Positions 46,736 through 57,496 of a DNA stretch of 64,000 nucleotides are shown one piece after another. Under the pieces are notes generated by a model, which ran no database searches, was not told where the DNA came from, and was given only the letters and a program-made list of their open reading frames with translations. Made by a program: the position numbers and the translations under genes. The DNA lies in assembly GCF_001659605.2 (NCBI RefSeq), contig NC_035162.2:11737248-11801247 (forward strand), read 5' to 3'. How positions within the stretch are numbered: position 1 is the first letter of the stretch; each line of letters opens with the position of its first letter. Origin of the DNA: Manihot esculenta. Lineage: Eukaryota; Streptophyta; Magnoliopsida; Malpighiales; Euphorbiaceae.

Positions 46736-48831
46736 TGTAACAGCCCGGAAACTGAACTGCTACCGGCACTAGGATCCAGATCGGCTTAAGGCCGCCGGGA
46801 CCTGTAGCAAGCCTGCTGTGAACTCTGTGTACCTGTGAAAACCCATACATGATCATACATTTTCTGTAAACATTAAAACTTTTCTCTGTTCCAAGGCTTA
46901 ACCTGTGCATCCACCAACTCTGTCCTGTAAAACCCCTGCTAGAGCTCTCATCTTTGATCTAGGCGGGTCATCATATAATGTTAAGCCTGGTTTTTCATAC
47001 ATAGATAATAAAATCATTTACATAAAAGATCATGTATACCAAAGGATTACAACTCATATGGTCAAGCATCATCTATACAACAAACACTATCTTTTACAAT
47101 TACATGTCCACACTAGCTATTACATAACTCTGCTCTTTATCTGTACCCTGCTGACACCTCTGGACTCTGAACCTGCAAGACTGGGGTTAAGGGAGAGGGG
47201 TGAGCTATACTAGCCCAGTGAGTAGTACATCTAAAACATGTTCTAAAACATGATCTCATGGAATGCATCATAACACAAGTAAATCACATAATCTCAGACG
47301 GACTAATTCAAAATTCCCCCACATTGCCCGACCCACGAAGGAGCTCCTCAGGTCTTCATTCAGCACCCTATGGTACCGTGTGCCCGGCCCTTTCAGGGCT
47401 CCTCAGGTCTTCATTTAGGGGGCTAATGAATCCAAGCTACGCCCGATCTGTACATGCACTGATTAATGCAACATCTTCGTGCTCACTAATGCAATACTAT
47501 AAACATGGCATAAATGATGCATGAAACATGCTAAAAATGTTTGAGTTCTCATATTAAAAGATTTAGTTCAATTCCACTCACCTCTGGCTGACTCTGTACT
47601 GACTCTGCAGGTTTTGAAGCAGTGCTCACTGCTGACCTCCTTGATTCCTCTGGTCCGTTCCTACACAGGTGGACTGAAATGAGGGACCAAACTAACTCAA
47701 GAACATCTCTAAGAAACTCCCCAAAAACCCTCTAAAGCATCCTAGAACAATCACATAAACCATGCAAAGAAAAGCTGGACAGGGCACTTTCGGCGGCAGG
47801 TTCGGCGGCCGAAACTCCCCTCCAGAGACGAAACTCATGCATGTTCGGCGGCACCTTCGGCAGCCGAAAGTCTCGTCCAGAGACGAAACTCAACCTTCGG
47901 CGGCACTTTCGGCGGCCGAACCTTGCCTCCAGAGATGAAAGTCCAAATGTTCGGGGGCAAGCTTTGGCAGCCGAAACTGCCTCCACAAAGGGTTCGGCGG
48001 CCGAACCTTCCTTCGGCGGCCGAACCTGGTTTTGCCCGTTGGGCAGAAACCTGCTCTGTTTCATGCAAACTGTACCCAAAACCTATCCAACATGCATAGC
48101 AACTACTCCCAACTAGCACATACCATATAACATGGATAAATAGGGCTAAACCTATCCTAACACCTCCAACAAACATAGCAAACAACACTTAACCATGCTG
48201 ATACACCAAAATCCTCAAAAACCTCCCTTAACCTAAACATGCATAACTACCCATACAACTCCCATAAAACCTTCAAAATCAAGAAAGAAAGTTCAGGATC
48301 TTCACTTACCTCTTCCAAACAAGAGATTGAACGATCCCTATGTGGAGCTATGGAGAAATCCTCTCTCAAACTCTCCAAGCTTTCAAACTTGCTCTTTTGC
48401 TCAAAAACTTCAAAACCACATGAAAATCCATCAAAACCATGAAAGATTTGAGAAAATACATAAATCACTCAAGGAAATCAAGTCTCACCTCAGCTCGTGC
48501 AAATGGAAAGAAAATCTTATCCATTTGACCGACCTAGGGCCTTTTATAGTTGGCTGGCCAGACCAACTACGGCGGTCGAATGAGAACCCGAATGCCATGC
48601 ACGTTTGGCGGCCGAACGTCACCTTCGGCGGCCGAACCTTGGCTTTTCTGCCTTGGTGCTTTTCTGCCTTGGTGCTTTTTTTGCAAAACCTTACTTCTTT
48701 AAACACTTTAAAACATACAAAGACGTGCAAAAAATAGGAAAATATAAGCCATACCCTTTCAAAGGATTCCGACATTAGAAATTCCACCGGATTACAGGAC
48801 TTCCGACGCCGGACTCTAGCCGGGTATTACA
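46736..48831 (-). repeat. 5' LTR of C (2,096 bp), uninterrupted
   Basis: The minus strand begins TGTAATACCCGGCTAG at 48831 and ends at 46736. TATA box complement cttttata at 48541-48548; donor GAG|GTAAGT at 48309; palindromes of TTCGGCGGCCGAA form at 47795-48030 and 48605-48640. ORFs within are not genes. Confidence 0.93.
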
Positions 48832-48836
48832 AAATC

Positions 48837-50490
48837 AGTCTATTCACCCGATGATTACCAGGAGTAAAAATAATATTCGAAAGCCTATTCAGAAGTTGTG
48901 TTTGGCAACGATTTCTCAATCTCCAACTATGTTATTCGTTCCTAAAACAGTGGCACAAGCTCTAAAAGATCCCAAATGGAGATTGGCTATGGAGGCTGAA
49001 TATAATGCGTTAATGAAGCAAAAGACTTGGAAGTTGGTTTCTCCAGATAAAGCAACAAATGTTGTGAGCTGCAAGTGGCTATTTCGAATCAAGACTGATG
49101 CCCAAGGAAATCCGGTGAGGTACAAAGCCCATTTAGTAGCCAGAGGGTTCACTCAACACTCTGGTTTCGATTTTGATCAAACTTTTTCGCCGGTTGCTAA
49201 ACATCCTACTATAAGAATAATTCTATCTCTTGCTGTTTTTCATGGGTGGTCTTTGAGACAAATTGACGTTAATAATGCTTTTCTGCATGGTGTGTTGACT
49301 GAAGAGGTTTTTATGGAGCAACCCCCTGGGTTTGTCGACACTAATACTCCTCATTATATTTGTCACTTAGAAAAGTCGTTGTATGGACTTAAGCAGGCAC
49401 CAAGGGCGTGGTACTCTGAATTAACATCATTTCTTATTAGTGCTGGTTTTGAACAGTCGAAATCCCACAATTGTTTGTTTATGTCGTTCAAGAATGGTCA
49501 CTGTGTCTACATTCTTGTTTATGTCGACGATATCATCGTCACTGGCAGTAACTCTGTTTTGATTGAGCAGCTTATACAGTTACTTGGTGGGAAATTCTCT
49601 ATCAAAGACTTGGGCACTTTGCATTACTTCTTAGGAGTGGAAGTTACAAGAACTGAGCCTGGTCTGTTTTTGTCTCAACAAAATTATGTTAGAGAGCTTT
49701 TGGAAAAAGTAAACATGCATGAAGCAAAATCTATTGCCACTCCACTATCCGTATCTATGGTATTACATAAACATGATTCAAATGCTTTGGATGATGTCTC
49801 TAAATACAGGGCGATCATTGGAAGTTTGCAATACTTGTTATTAACTGGAACGGATGTTGCTTTTGTTGTTAATAAACTCTCTCAGTATACTTACCAGCCC
49901 ACGTTCAATTACTGGGCAGTAGTGAAGAGGTTACTTCGCTATTTGGTTGGGACAATTGATCATGGCTTGGTCTTGCATAAACAATTCACATTAAGTCTAC
50001 ATGCATTTTCAGATGCGGATTGGGCTGGTGACCGAGATGATCGAACATCAATAGAAGCTCACGTCATTTTTCTAAGGAGAAATCACATCGCTTGGTCGTC
50101 GAAGAAATAGAAATCCGTTGCTAGATCTTCAACGGAAGCTGAATACAGGTCAGTGGCTACAACTACAGCTAACTTGATTTGGGTACAAAATTTGCTTCTT
50201 GAATTGAAAGTTCGAATTCCGGATAAACCAGTGATCTACTGTGATCTACTGTGATAATCTAGGGGCGACATATGTGGCTGCCAACCCAGTTTTTCACTCC
50301 AAAATGAAACACATAGCACTAGATTATCACTTTGTTAGACAGAAGGTTCAAGCTGGCCATCTATGATTTACCCATGTTTCTTCTAAAGAATAAATTGCTG
50401 ATTTATTAACCAAGTCATTGCCAATTACAGAGTTTACAAAGTTCAAGAACAAGATTGGTGTCGGAGCTCGACCACCATCTTGCGGGGGCA
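48837..50490 (+). pseudogene. Copia reverse transcriptase and RNase H relic
   Basis: The frame opens at 48851 and runs to 50110: HLVARGFTQ, NNAFLHGVL, SLYGLKQAPRAWY, YVDDIIVTG (catalytic YVDD at about 49528), then RNase H DADWAGD. A TAG at 50108-50110 (SSKK*KS) and a 10-bp tandem duplication (tgatctactg, about 50232-50251) break the C-terminal part, which continues with SSTEAEYRS and ends near IGVGARPPSCGG. The polypurine tract gcgggggca (50482-50490) abuts the 3' LTR. This is the largest intact stretch of the copia element. Confidence 0.92.
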
Positions 50491-50654
50491 TAATAGATAA
50501 GGATAATACTATATATTCTTCGAGTGTTTTGAAATAGTTTTCTATTGTATTTAGATGTGTATAACTCCCTTATTTGTAGGATGTAAACAGGCTTTATGTA
50601 GGTATTTAATCTCATCTATTGTTCATAAAAACACACACTTTTCCTATTCTCTTA
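50491..50654 (+). repeat. 3' LTR of copia (164 bp)
   Basis: It begins TAATAGATAAGG and ends CTATTCTCTTA; followed by the target duplicate gatgg. It differs from the 5' LTR by about 12 substitutions and a 6-bp indel. Confidence 0.87.
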
Positions 50655-53258
50655 GATGGCTCGGTTCCTTCTTTATGAGAATCAGATTTCTGTTTTGATT
50701 CCACCAGAAATGGGAAACCTTACCAGTTTGGTTCAACTTTACATGAATACCAACAATCTATCAGGTCCAATCCCTTCCACCTTTGGGGAATTGAAAAAAC
50801 TAACAGTGTTGTATATGTTCCACAATCAACTTTCTGGATCAATTCCCCTGGAAATTGGAAACATGAAGTCGCTCACCGCGCTAAGCCTTTATGCAAACAA
50901 TCTTTCTGGCCAAGTTCCTGCAACACTAGGTGGTCTAACAAATCTGGAACTTCTTCATCTCTATGAAAATAAGCTCTCAGGCCCCATTCTTGATGAGCTG
51001 GCAAACTTGACGTCTATGGTTGATCTAGAGTTGAGTGAAAATCAACTTAACGGTTCTATCCCTTCTTCCTTGAGTAATCTGAAAATGTTAGAACGGTTGT
51101 ACCTTCGTGATAACCAACTCTCAGGGACAATTCCTGAACAGATAGCTAGTCTCCCTAACCTATCTTTGCTTCAACTAGAAAGCAACCAGTTGATTGGCCA
51201 ATTGCCCCAAACCATTTGCCAAAATGAAAAGCTTCAGAACTTCACCGTCTCCAACAACAGTCTTGATGGCCCAATACCCAAAAGCATTAAAGATTGCAAA
51301 AGCTTTGTCCGAGTTCGTCTGGAGGGAAACCAATTCACTGGAAATGTATTTGAAGATTTTGGAGTCTATCCGCAACTCCAATATATAGATCTAAGCCCCA
51401 ATAACTTCTACGGGGAAATATCATCCAACTGGGGAGAGTGTCCAAATTTAAGAACTCTCACGATGGCAGGCAACAACATTAGTGGTACAATTCGACCAGA
51501 AATTGGAAATGCAACTCAGCTACAAGCACTTAATCTTTCCTCTAATAAATTATCTGGAAGGATTCCCATGGAGTTTGGAAAGTTGGATTTGCTGAAGGTT
51601 ATTTTAAACGACAATCAGCTATCCGGTGGTATACCTTCAGAATTTGGATTGTTAGCTGATCTCGAGTATCTGGACCTTTCAGCAAACAAGTTGAACCAAT
51701 CAATTCCTGAAAACATCGGGAACTTGCCTAAACTCATCTACTTGAATTTGAGCCGCAACGAGTTCAGCCAAAAAATTCCAATTCGGTTGGCGAAGTTGAC
51801 TCACTTGTCGGAGTTGGATTTAAGCAGGAACTTGCTCAAAGGTGAGATACCATCAGCACTGAGCAGTCTAGAAAGCTTGGAGGTGCTAAATCTCTCCCAT
51901 AATAATCTGTCTGGTTCTATTCCAGATAGTTTTGGAGGGATGATTGGTTTATTGACCATCGACGTATCCTACAACGAATTGGAAGGTCCAATTCCTTCCA
52001 ACAAAGCATTTCAAAATGCTTCCATAGAAGCATTTCAGGGGAACAAAGGCTTGTGCTGGGATGTTCCAGGACTGTAACCATGCATAATTTTGACCAACAA
52101 AAGTACTTCCAAAAAGAGCCATAAAATGTTGTTTCTAATAATTTTCCTCCCTATTTGCGGAGTTTTTTCACTTCTGGGTTTCGTGGGAGTTTTCTTCTTT
52201 TTACGAAAAAGAAAAGAAGATGCAGATGCACAACAAGGCAGTCAAGAGGATGAAGAATTAATTTTCATATCAAGTTCTGATGGAAGAATTATGCATGATG
52301 AAATCATAAAATCTACAGATTGTTTTAATAGTGTATACTGCATTGGAAAGGGAGGACATGGTAGCGTCTACAAAGCAAATCTGCAATCAGGAAACACTGT
52401 AGCAGTGAAGAAGATCCACCAGTTTCAGGACGGCGAGAAGACATGTAGAAAGGAGTTCTTGAATGAGATAAGGGCATTAACTAAGATACGACATCGAAAC
52501 ATAGTAAAGCTTTTTGGTTTTGTTCGCATTCTCGATACTCATTTCTGATTTATGAGTGCCTTGATGGAGGTAACTTGGCCACAATATTGGGCAATGACGA
52601 AGAAGCTAAAGAATTGGACTGGAGCAAGAGGATAAATGTCGTTAAGGGTGTTGCCAATGCTCTGTTTTACATGCACCACAATTGCTCACCTCCAATTGTT
52701 CATCGAGATATAACAAGCAAAAACATTTTGGTTGATTCTGTATACGAGGCTCACGTATTAGATTTTGGGACTGCCAAGCTTCTAAACGCCGATTCATCTC
52801 ATTGGACTGCACTGGCAGGCACATACGGATATGTTGCACCAGGTAATGCATTTAATATCTTATTGATTTATTTTTCTTAATTGGTTAGGGATGCAACTCT
52901 TGTTTAATAAATTTTGAGCTACTAATTTAATTGTGTGGCAGAGCTTGCTTACACAATGAAGGTAAGTGAAAAATGTGATGTGTATAGCTTCGGAGTAGTG
53001 GCACTAGAAATGATCAATGGGAAACATCCGAGTGAAATCGTCTTCTCTGTGGCTTCTCCTTCAGCTCAGAAGCTGGTCCTGGAAGATTTTCTGGACCAAC
53101 GCCTTCCAACTCCGTCGGCTCAAGTTCAAGATGAACTAAGGAAAATCATGAAGATTGCAATTGCATGTTTACACAGCAATCCACAATCTCGGCCAACTAT
53201 GCATAAGATCTCTCAAGTTTTAGCAGTTCAAACTCCACCTTTTAGTTCACTAGGTTAA
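50655..53258 (+). pseudogene. RLK2 3' part: LRR, transmembrane and kinase remnants
   Basis: The gene resumes at the codon where RLK1 has [10 protein letters not shown]. LRRs 6-24 are open to 52077, where a TAA replaces Lys in the C-terminal cap (VPGL*PC against VPVLKPC). The transmembrane segment and the start of the kinase ([14 protein letters not shown]) are readable to about 52520, where one T is lost (ggttttgttcg against ggtttttgttcg) and the frame shifts. HRD and DFG persist in the shifted frame, and the intron (52843-52941) with exon 2 (52942-53258) is preserved. Identity to RLK1 is high (mid-90s percent by eye). It cannot encode a receptor. Confidence 0.93.
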
Positions 53259-54182
53259 TCATTCAGCAACTGAATGCACATATCATATCATAGCATTAAA
53301 AGAAAAATACTAACATAGAACTACATCAGTAATAAGTTCTATACGTGTTAAAAAAATAGAGATTATATATGATATTATCTATTTTTTAGTTTTACTTGAT
53401 TTAAATATTTATTTTAATTTATTTAGTTTGGCTAATTATGAAATCGTAAAATAATAGCTTAATTTATTTATTTAATAATATGAAAATCAATTAAAGAAGA
53501 CAAGTAACTAACTGAGAGGTAAATTGAATATTTTGTATTGGTGCTTAAGTTTTATTTATTGACTGCAAGATTACATTAAGTTTAAATTAAACGTCTAAGT
53601 AAATTTAGTTTCAATTTACAAAAGCCATTAAATTGGATATACTTAATAATTTCAGAAAAAAAAATATATGTTTACCTCCTAGAATAGGATTTTGTTTCAT
53701 GGAAAACATCAACACTTCTGTTGTCTCTGGGAACTCACCTAGTCTGCTAGATCACCTCAGTTTAAACTAAACAAGTTCAATGCTACCATCTATATCATGT
53801 TAAATGACAGATGATCTCTGTGCATTTTCAACTTTTGAAACAGTGGGACATGATCAAGGAAAATATCCTGGAATCACATATACAAAAATTGGAAGTAGAT
53901 ACTTAAGTTTCTGACCATGCAAAATTTAATACATCACAAGTTAGACAAAGAAGACGACAACAAAATAACAGAATATTACAAGTCTGTATCTGCATCACCC
54001 AAAAAGAGGAAGAAAACTATTCTGAGACAGGGGGACATGGTTGAGAAATTTCTAATCAGGAAACTAGCAGCAGATTCTGATGACGTTCTACATCCAGTGG
54101 CCCTCACTTGATAGACTATTTATTAGTAGTGAACAAGGATGTAACTCTGACATAACACAATACTTCCTACGACCAGTTTACA
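53259..54182. other. Spacer downstream of RLK2; may include PUF relic 3' UTR
   Basis: The first ~40 bp match the 3' flank of RLK1, then unrelated AT-rich sequence follows. The less AT-rich part from 53700 to 54182 adjoins the stop codon of the minus-strand PUF relic and could be its former 3' UTR. Plus-strand ORFs at 53917-54111 and 54080-54352 overlap the relic and are not supported. Confidence 0.55.
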
Positions 54183-54540
54183 TCATTTCTTCAAGAGATT
54201 CCCCGAGAATATCCTCTTACTATATGGGTTGCTACATAAAGTCACATGCGGTTGGACTGCATCAACCAGTAAAGAATGAAGAGGACCCTGCTTTCAACAA
54301 GGAAATCAACAGAGTGAGGGAGAGGCAGAAAGATTATTTTATAAATTTATAACAGCTACGAGCAGAACATCTTTGTTTACAAACCTTAGTAATTGCCAGG
54401 GCAGATTGAATGATATAGTTGGCAAATGGATCTTGCAATAGCTGTTCAAAGCGTGGCACTGATATCAATTCATGAATAATTTGTTCCCGGCTCTCATCCA
54501 AATGTTTAAGGCACTTTTCAACTACATGACTGCTAAATTT
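54183..54540 (-). pseudogene. Pumilio/PUF-domain protein, last two exons only
   Basis: Minus strand. Exon 54540-54385 is exactly 52 codons (KFSSHVVEKCLKHL ... LLQDPFANYIIQSALAITK), preceded by an AG and followed by GT. An intron (54384-54288) leads to exon 54287-54183, 35 codons including the stop (GPLHSLLVDA ... GNLLKK). The text is the end of the PUF RNA-binding domain: one helical repeat with the SxxVxxC-type base-contact motif (SSHVVEKC), then the next with NYIIQ, then the C-terminal cap. PUF proteins bind 3' UTRs and repress or degrade mRNAs. I saw no upstream exons to 60 kb, so this is a truncated relic, although its frame and splice sites are unspoiled. Confidence 0.8.
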
Positions 54541-54544
54541 CTAC

Positions 54545-56280
54545 ATGATACCGTTCTACTCGTTAGCCAGCTAGCTTTTATACCATTTATATTGCTATTG
54601 ATGTTGGCTAATAGTGTTTACGTGCTTCTCATTGTAATATTTTTTTTTTATTTTAATTGCACGTGCATTTAATTACATTTTTGAACCTCTATCATAACCG
54701 ATTGATTATGAATCATATGGTACATGTTTATTGAATTTAATTTTTTAATATTAAATCTTGTATTTTAAAATCTAAGAATTTAGACTTTTTTAAGAAAAGT
54801 TGAGATAAAAAAAAAAATGGTAAAAAACGATTACCCAAGACTCGATATGGGAAAATAAAAGCCTCGAGTACACGTTTGGAGACTGCAGAATAACAAGCAG
54901 GGAAGAGCGAGGGAGCCCAACCCACCTCACCAATCAGCATCGAGACCCACAGCTTGACAATGCCCATGCTAATGGCCCATTCAAAGTTTCAAGAGCAGAA
55001 CACGAGTAATGCCATCTTTCATACTGGCATTGGCATTAAACTTTAGATTGAAAAGTGGTTTTTTTAAATATTTTTAAAAATTATTAAATAATATTTTTTT
55101 ATTATTAAATATATTGCATTTTTTTTATTTAACTCCTAAAGAAGCACTTCACCGAGCCTTCTTGATTAATTTTTTTATTTATTTCTTTTTAACATGTTTT
55201 TATTGAATTTAGTATTTTTAACTATTGCATTGGCTTTTTTAGTTATTTTAATTAATATATTTAAAAATGTATACTTTTTATCATAAATATTATTAAACTA
55301 CGCTCAATAAATTTTAAAAAACCTCCCAACAGATGAGGACTTTTGATAAATTTTTATTCTTTAATAAATAAATAAGGAGATGATATAATTTTTAGAGTTT
55401 TTATTGTATTTTCTGAATTAAAATTTTATGAATTATATCGTTAATATTTATTAATCTAAAAAAATTTAAATTTCGACTACATAAACCTTTTAATCATATA
55501 AAGTAAATAAGAGAGGGGAGTAGATATAAAAAAAATTTACTATATAATATAAAAGAAAGAGATCTCTTTTGTCGAAATAAAATAAAAAAGATTGATAATA
55601 CAATATACAAAGACTAAATATACTTCTAAAAATAAAGAAAAAAAATTACATGATAAAAAAAATGAAAATATCGTATAATGTGATTATAGTTTTGGAGTTT
55701 GGCATTAGAAATCATAAAAGGAAATCATCTTTGTTATCTGAGTTTTAGTGTTATCAAAACTCTAGTAGAATATACCGTGTAATTGTATTCTTTCTCTTTT
55801 TAATTTATTTTTTTTCTCCTTAAAAATAAACTTCAAGTTGATGAAAAATGTTCATTCATCATAAATTAGCATTTGTTTGTTTGAATATGATATCCACAGT
55901 CTCAATTTTTATTAGAACGAAAAATTTTCAATTCCAGGAAGTTGGGAATAAATTCAGTGATGCAAGATTCATAGAATGTCTTATCTATTGGGCTTATAGA
56001 CTTTAGATTTTGGGGTTGGGTAGATGAGCTAAACTGAACCTTTCTCTCTTGTATATCATTCTCATCTTAATCACTTTCTATTGTGTACGACTTTAATGAG
56101 AAGGCAAGCTCCGGAAATAAAGTTAGTGTTATTAAAAATTTTATTATAAAATCTTGTGATAAATAATTTGTATTTGAATATTTCCTGTTATAACCTTCCT
56201 TAAGGATTATTCCATGAAAATTCACTCTTGACTTGAATAAACATCAAACTACAAAGAAACGCAAGTTCAAAATATTTGAA
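54545..56280. repeat. Duplicated block, copy 1 (pairs with 57497-59150)
   Basis: It begins atgataccgttctactc and ends near aaggattattccatgaaaa...aaacatcaaac. The other copy starts 2.95 kb downstream with the same boundary. A less AT-rich core at about 54830-55000 (agcgagggagcccaaccc, caccaatcagcatcgaga) is the best conserved part. No coding frame is shared convincingly by both copies. Confidence 0.85.
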
Positions 56281-57496
56281 ATTTAAATTTTCATGCGTAT
56301 TTGAAAGGGTATGCCTTATTTTTCCTCTCATCTTTTTAATAAGATGAGAGCTACATAAAATCTTATTTGCGAAAGGGTGATATTAATTATTTTAGAAGTG
56401 ATTAGGTAAAAATAATTTCTTATAATATATATTAATTTTTAAATATTAATTAGTTAAAATATTATATAATAAATATTGAATTAAGTCTAATAATTAAATT
56501 ATTTTCTAATTTTTTTATCAAACTTTTTTATAGGTCAATTACTTGATCTAACATTTTACAAAGATTTTATTGATTTAGGACCTCAAAGATATTATAATAT
56601 TAATTTTCTGTTGCCTTAACTGATTAAAAATTTTTTAATTTGTAAAAATAGTCTTTAATTTTAAAAATAATATTTAATTATTTACAGAAAATTTATGTTA
56701 CACAAAATCTATTAATCAATTTTTCAATTTTGAAAATTATATTAAAAATTATTAAAATTTTAAAAAATTTACTAATTAATTTTTTTATTAATTTATTTAT
56801 TAAATAATTTACTATTTAGACATGTAATTTTAAAAAATTTAAATTTTATAAAATTTCTACTGATTAATCTATTTTTATTGAATATATTTTCAGATTTTAT
56901 CACTTAACAATTAAAACTAATAAAAATATTAATTAATTGACCTTTTAATATAATCTTTTAAAATTGAATAAGAATTGAAAAGTATTTAATTTGAATTAAA
57001 ATAATAAATTAAATTAAATTAATTTAAAAATAAAATTTAATTTTTTAAATATTTTTAATTTGATTTTACGTTTTAAAAAATTCAATTATTTTAATTTAAA
57101 TTTTATTAAAAAATTTATTATTAAATCAAATTAAATCAATTTATTATAATACTACATTGTTTTGATAATATTGTACAGAAAGCTACCCACTATCTTAATT
57201 AAAGTGATGAAGAGAGTCGAAAAGTATATAAAGAAAGATGACATTTTAAGAATGAAGCTGTGTGGAAGGAAGATAAGAGAACACAAATTCATTTTTGAAA
57301 ATAATAAGTAAATACAAACAGTGCAACTTGATTTGGCCTACCATGTTATTAATTGCTGAGGCATCAAAATCTTAGAATAATAAACAGTCTATGCATGCTA
57401 GTATTATACAATCTCTGACCACACCGCCGACTCTGATTCAACAAATTTGATTTTTTGGGCTTTTGAATAATTAAAGAACATGTGTTATTTTACGTA
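56281..57496. other. AT-rich spacer between duplicated blocks
   Basis: Long A/T runs (especially 56590-57150) and no gene or RNA signature. Confidence 0.75.

Larger units (their letters stand above)
20714..48831 (-). mobile_element. Tekay-like Ty3/gypsy element C, minus strand, host of B and D
   Basis: Perfect 5-bp target duplication AAATC at 20709-20713 and 48832-48836. Minus-strand order: 5' LTR (48831-46736), PBS, an inverted leader, 5'-truncated gag, pol, polypurine tract, 3' LTR (32661-31056 plus 21189-20714). B split the 3' LTR and D split the RNase H region; C's own length is about 8.8 kb. The two LTRs differ by roughly 1.5-2% (9 differences in the 476-bp piece). Five stops and loss of the Gag N-terminus show it is inactive. 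Confidence 0.93.
17961..50654 (+). mobile_element. Ty1/copia retrotransposon, degenerate, host of element C
   Basis: Short LTRs (17961-18130 and 50491-50654) enclose Gag, protease, integrase, RT and RNase H relics in copia order. The internal region is split at 20713/48832 by element C. A 5-bp target duplication flanks it. The LTRs differ by about 12 substitutions and one 6-bp indel over about 165 bp, so it is by far the oldest of the nested elements. Total own sequence is about 4.6 kb. The clade (Ale/Ivana-like, judging by short LTRs) was not verified. Confidence 0.93.

Noticed and set aside
54737..54967. 76-codon minus-strand ORF MGIVKLWVSM in the duplicated block
   Set aside because: The frame is disturbed in copy 2 by poly-A length and substitutions; no domain is recognised, so coding is not supported.
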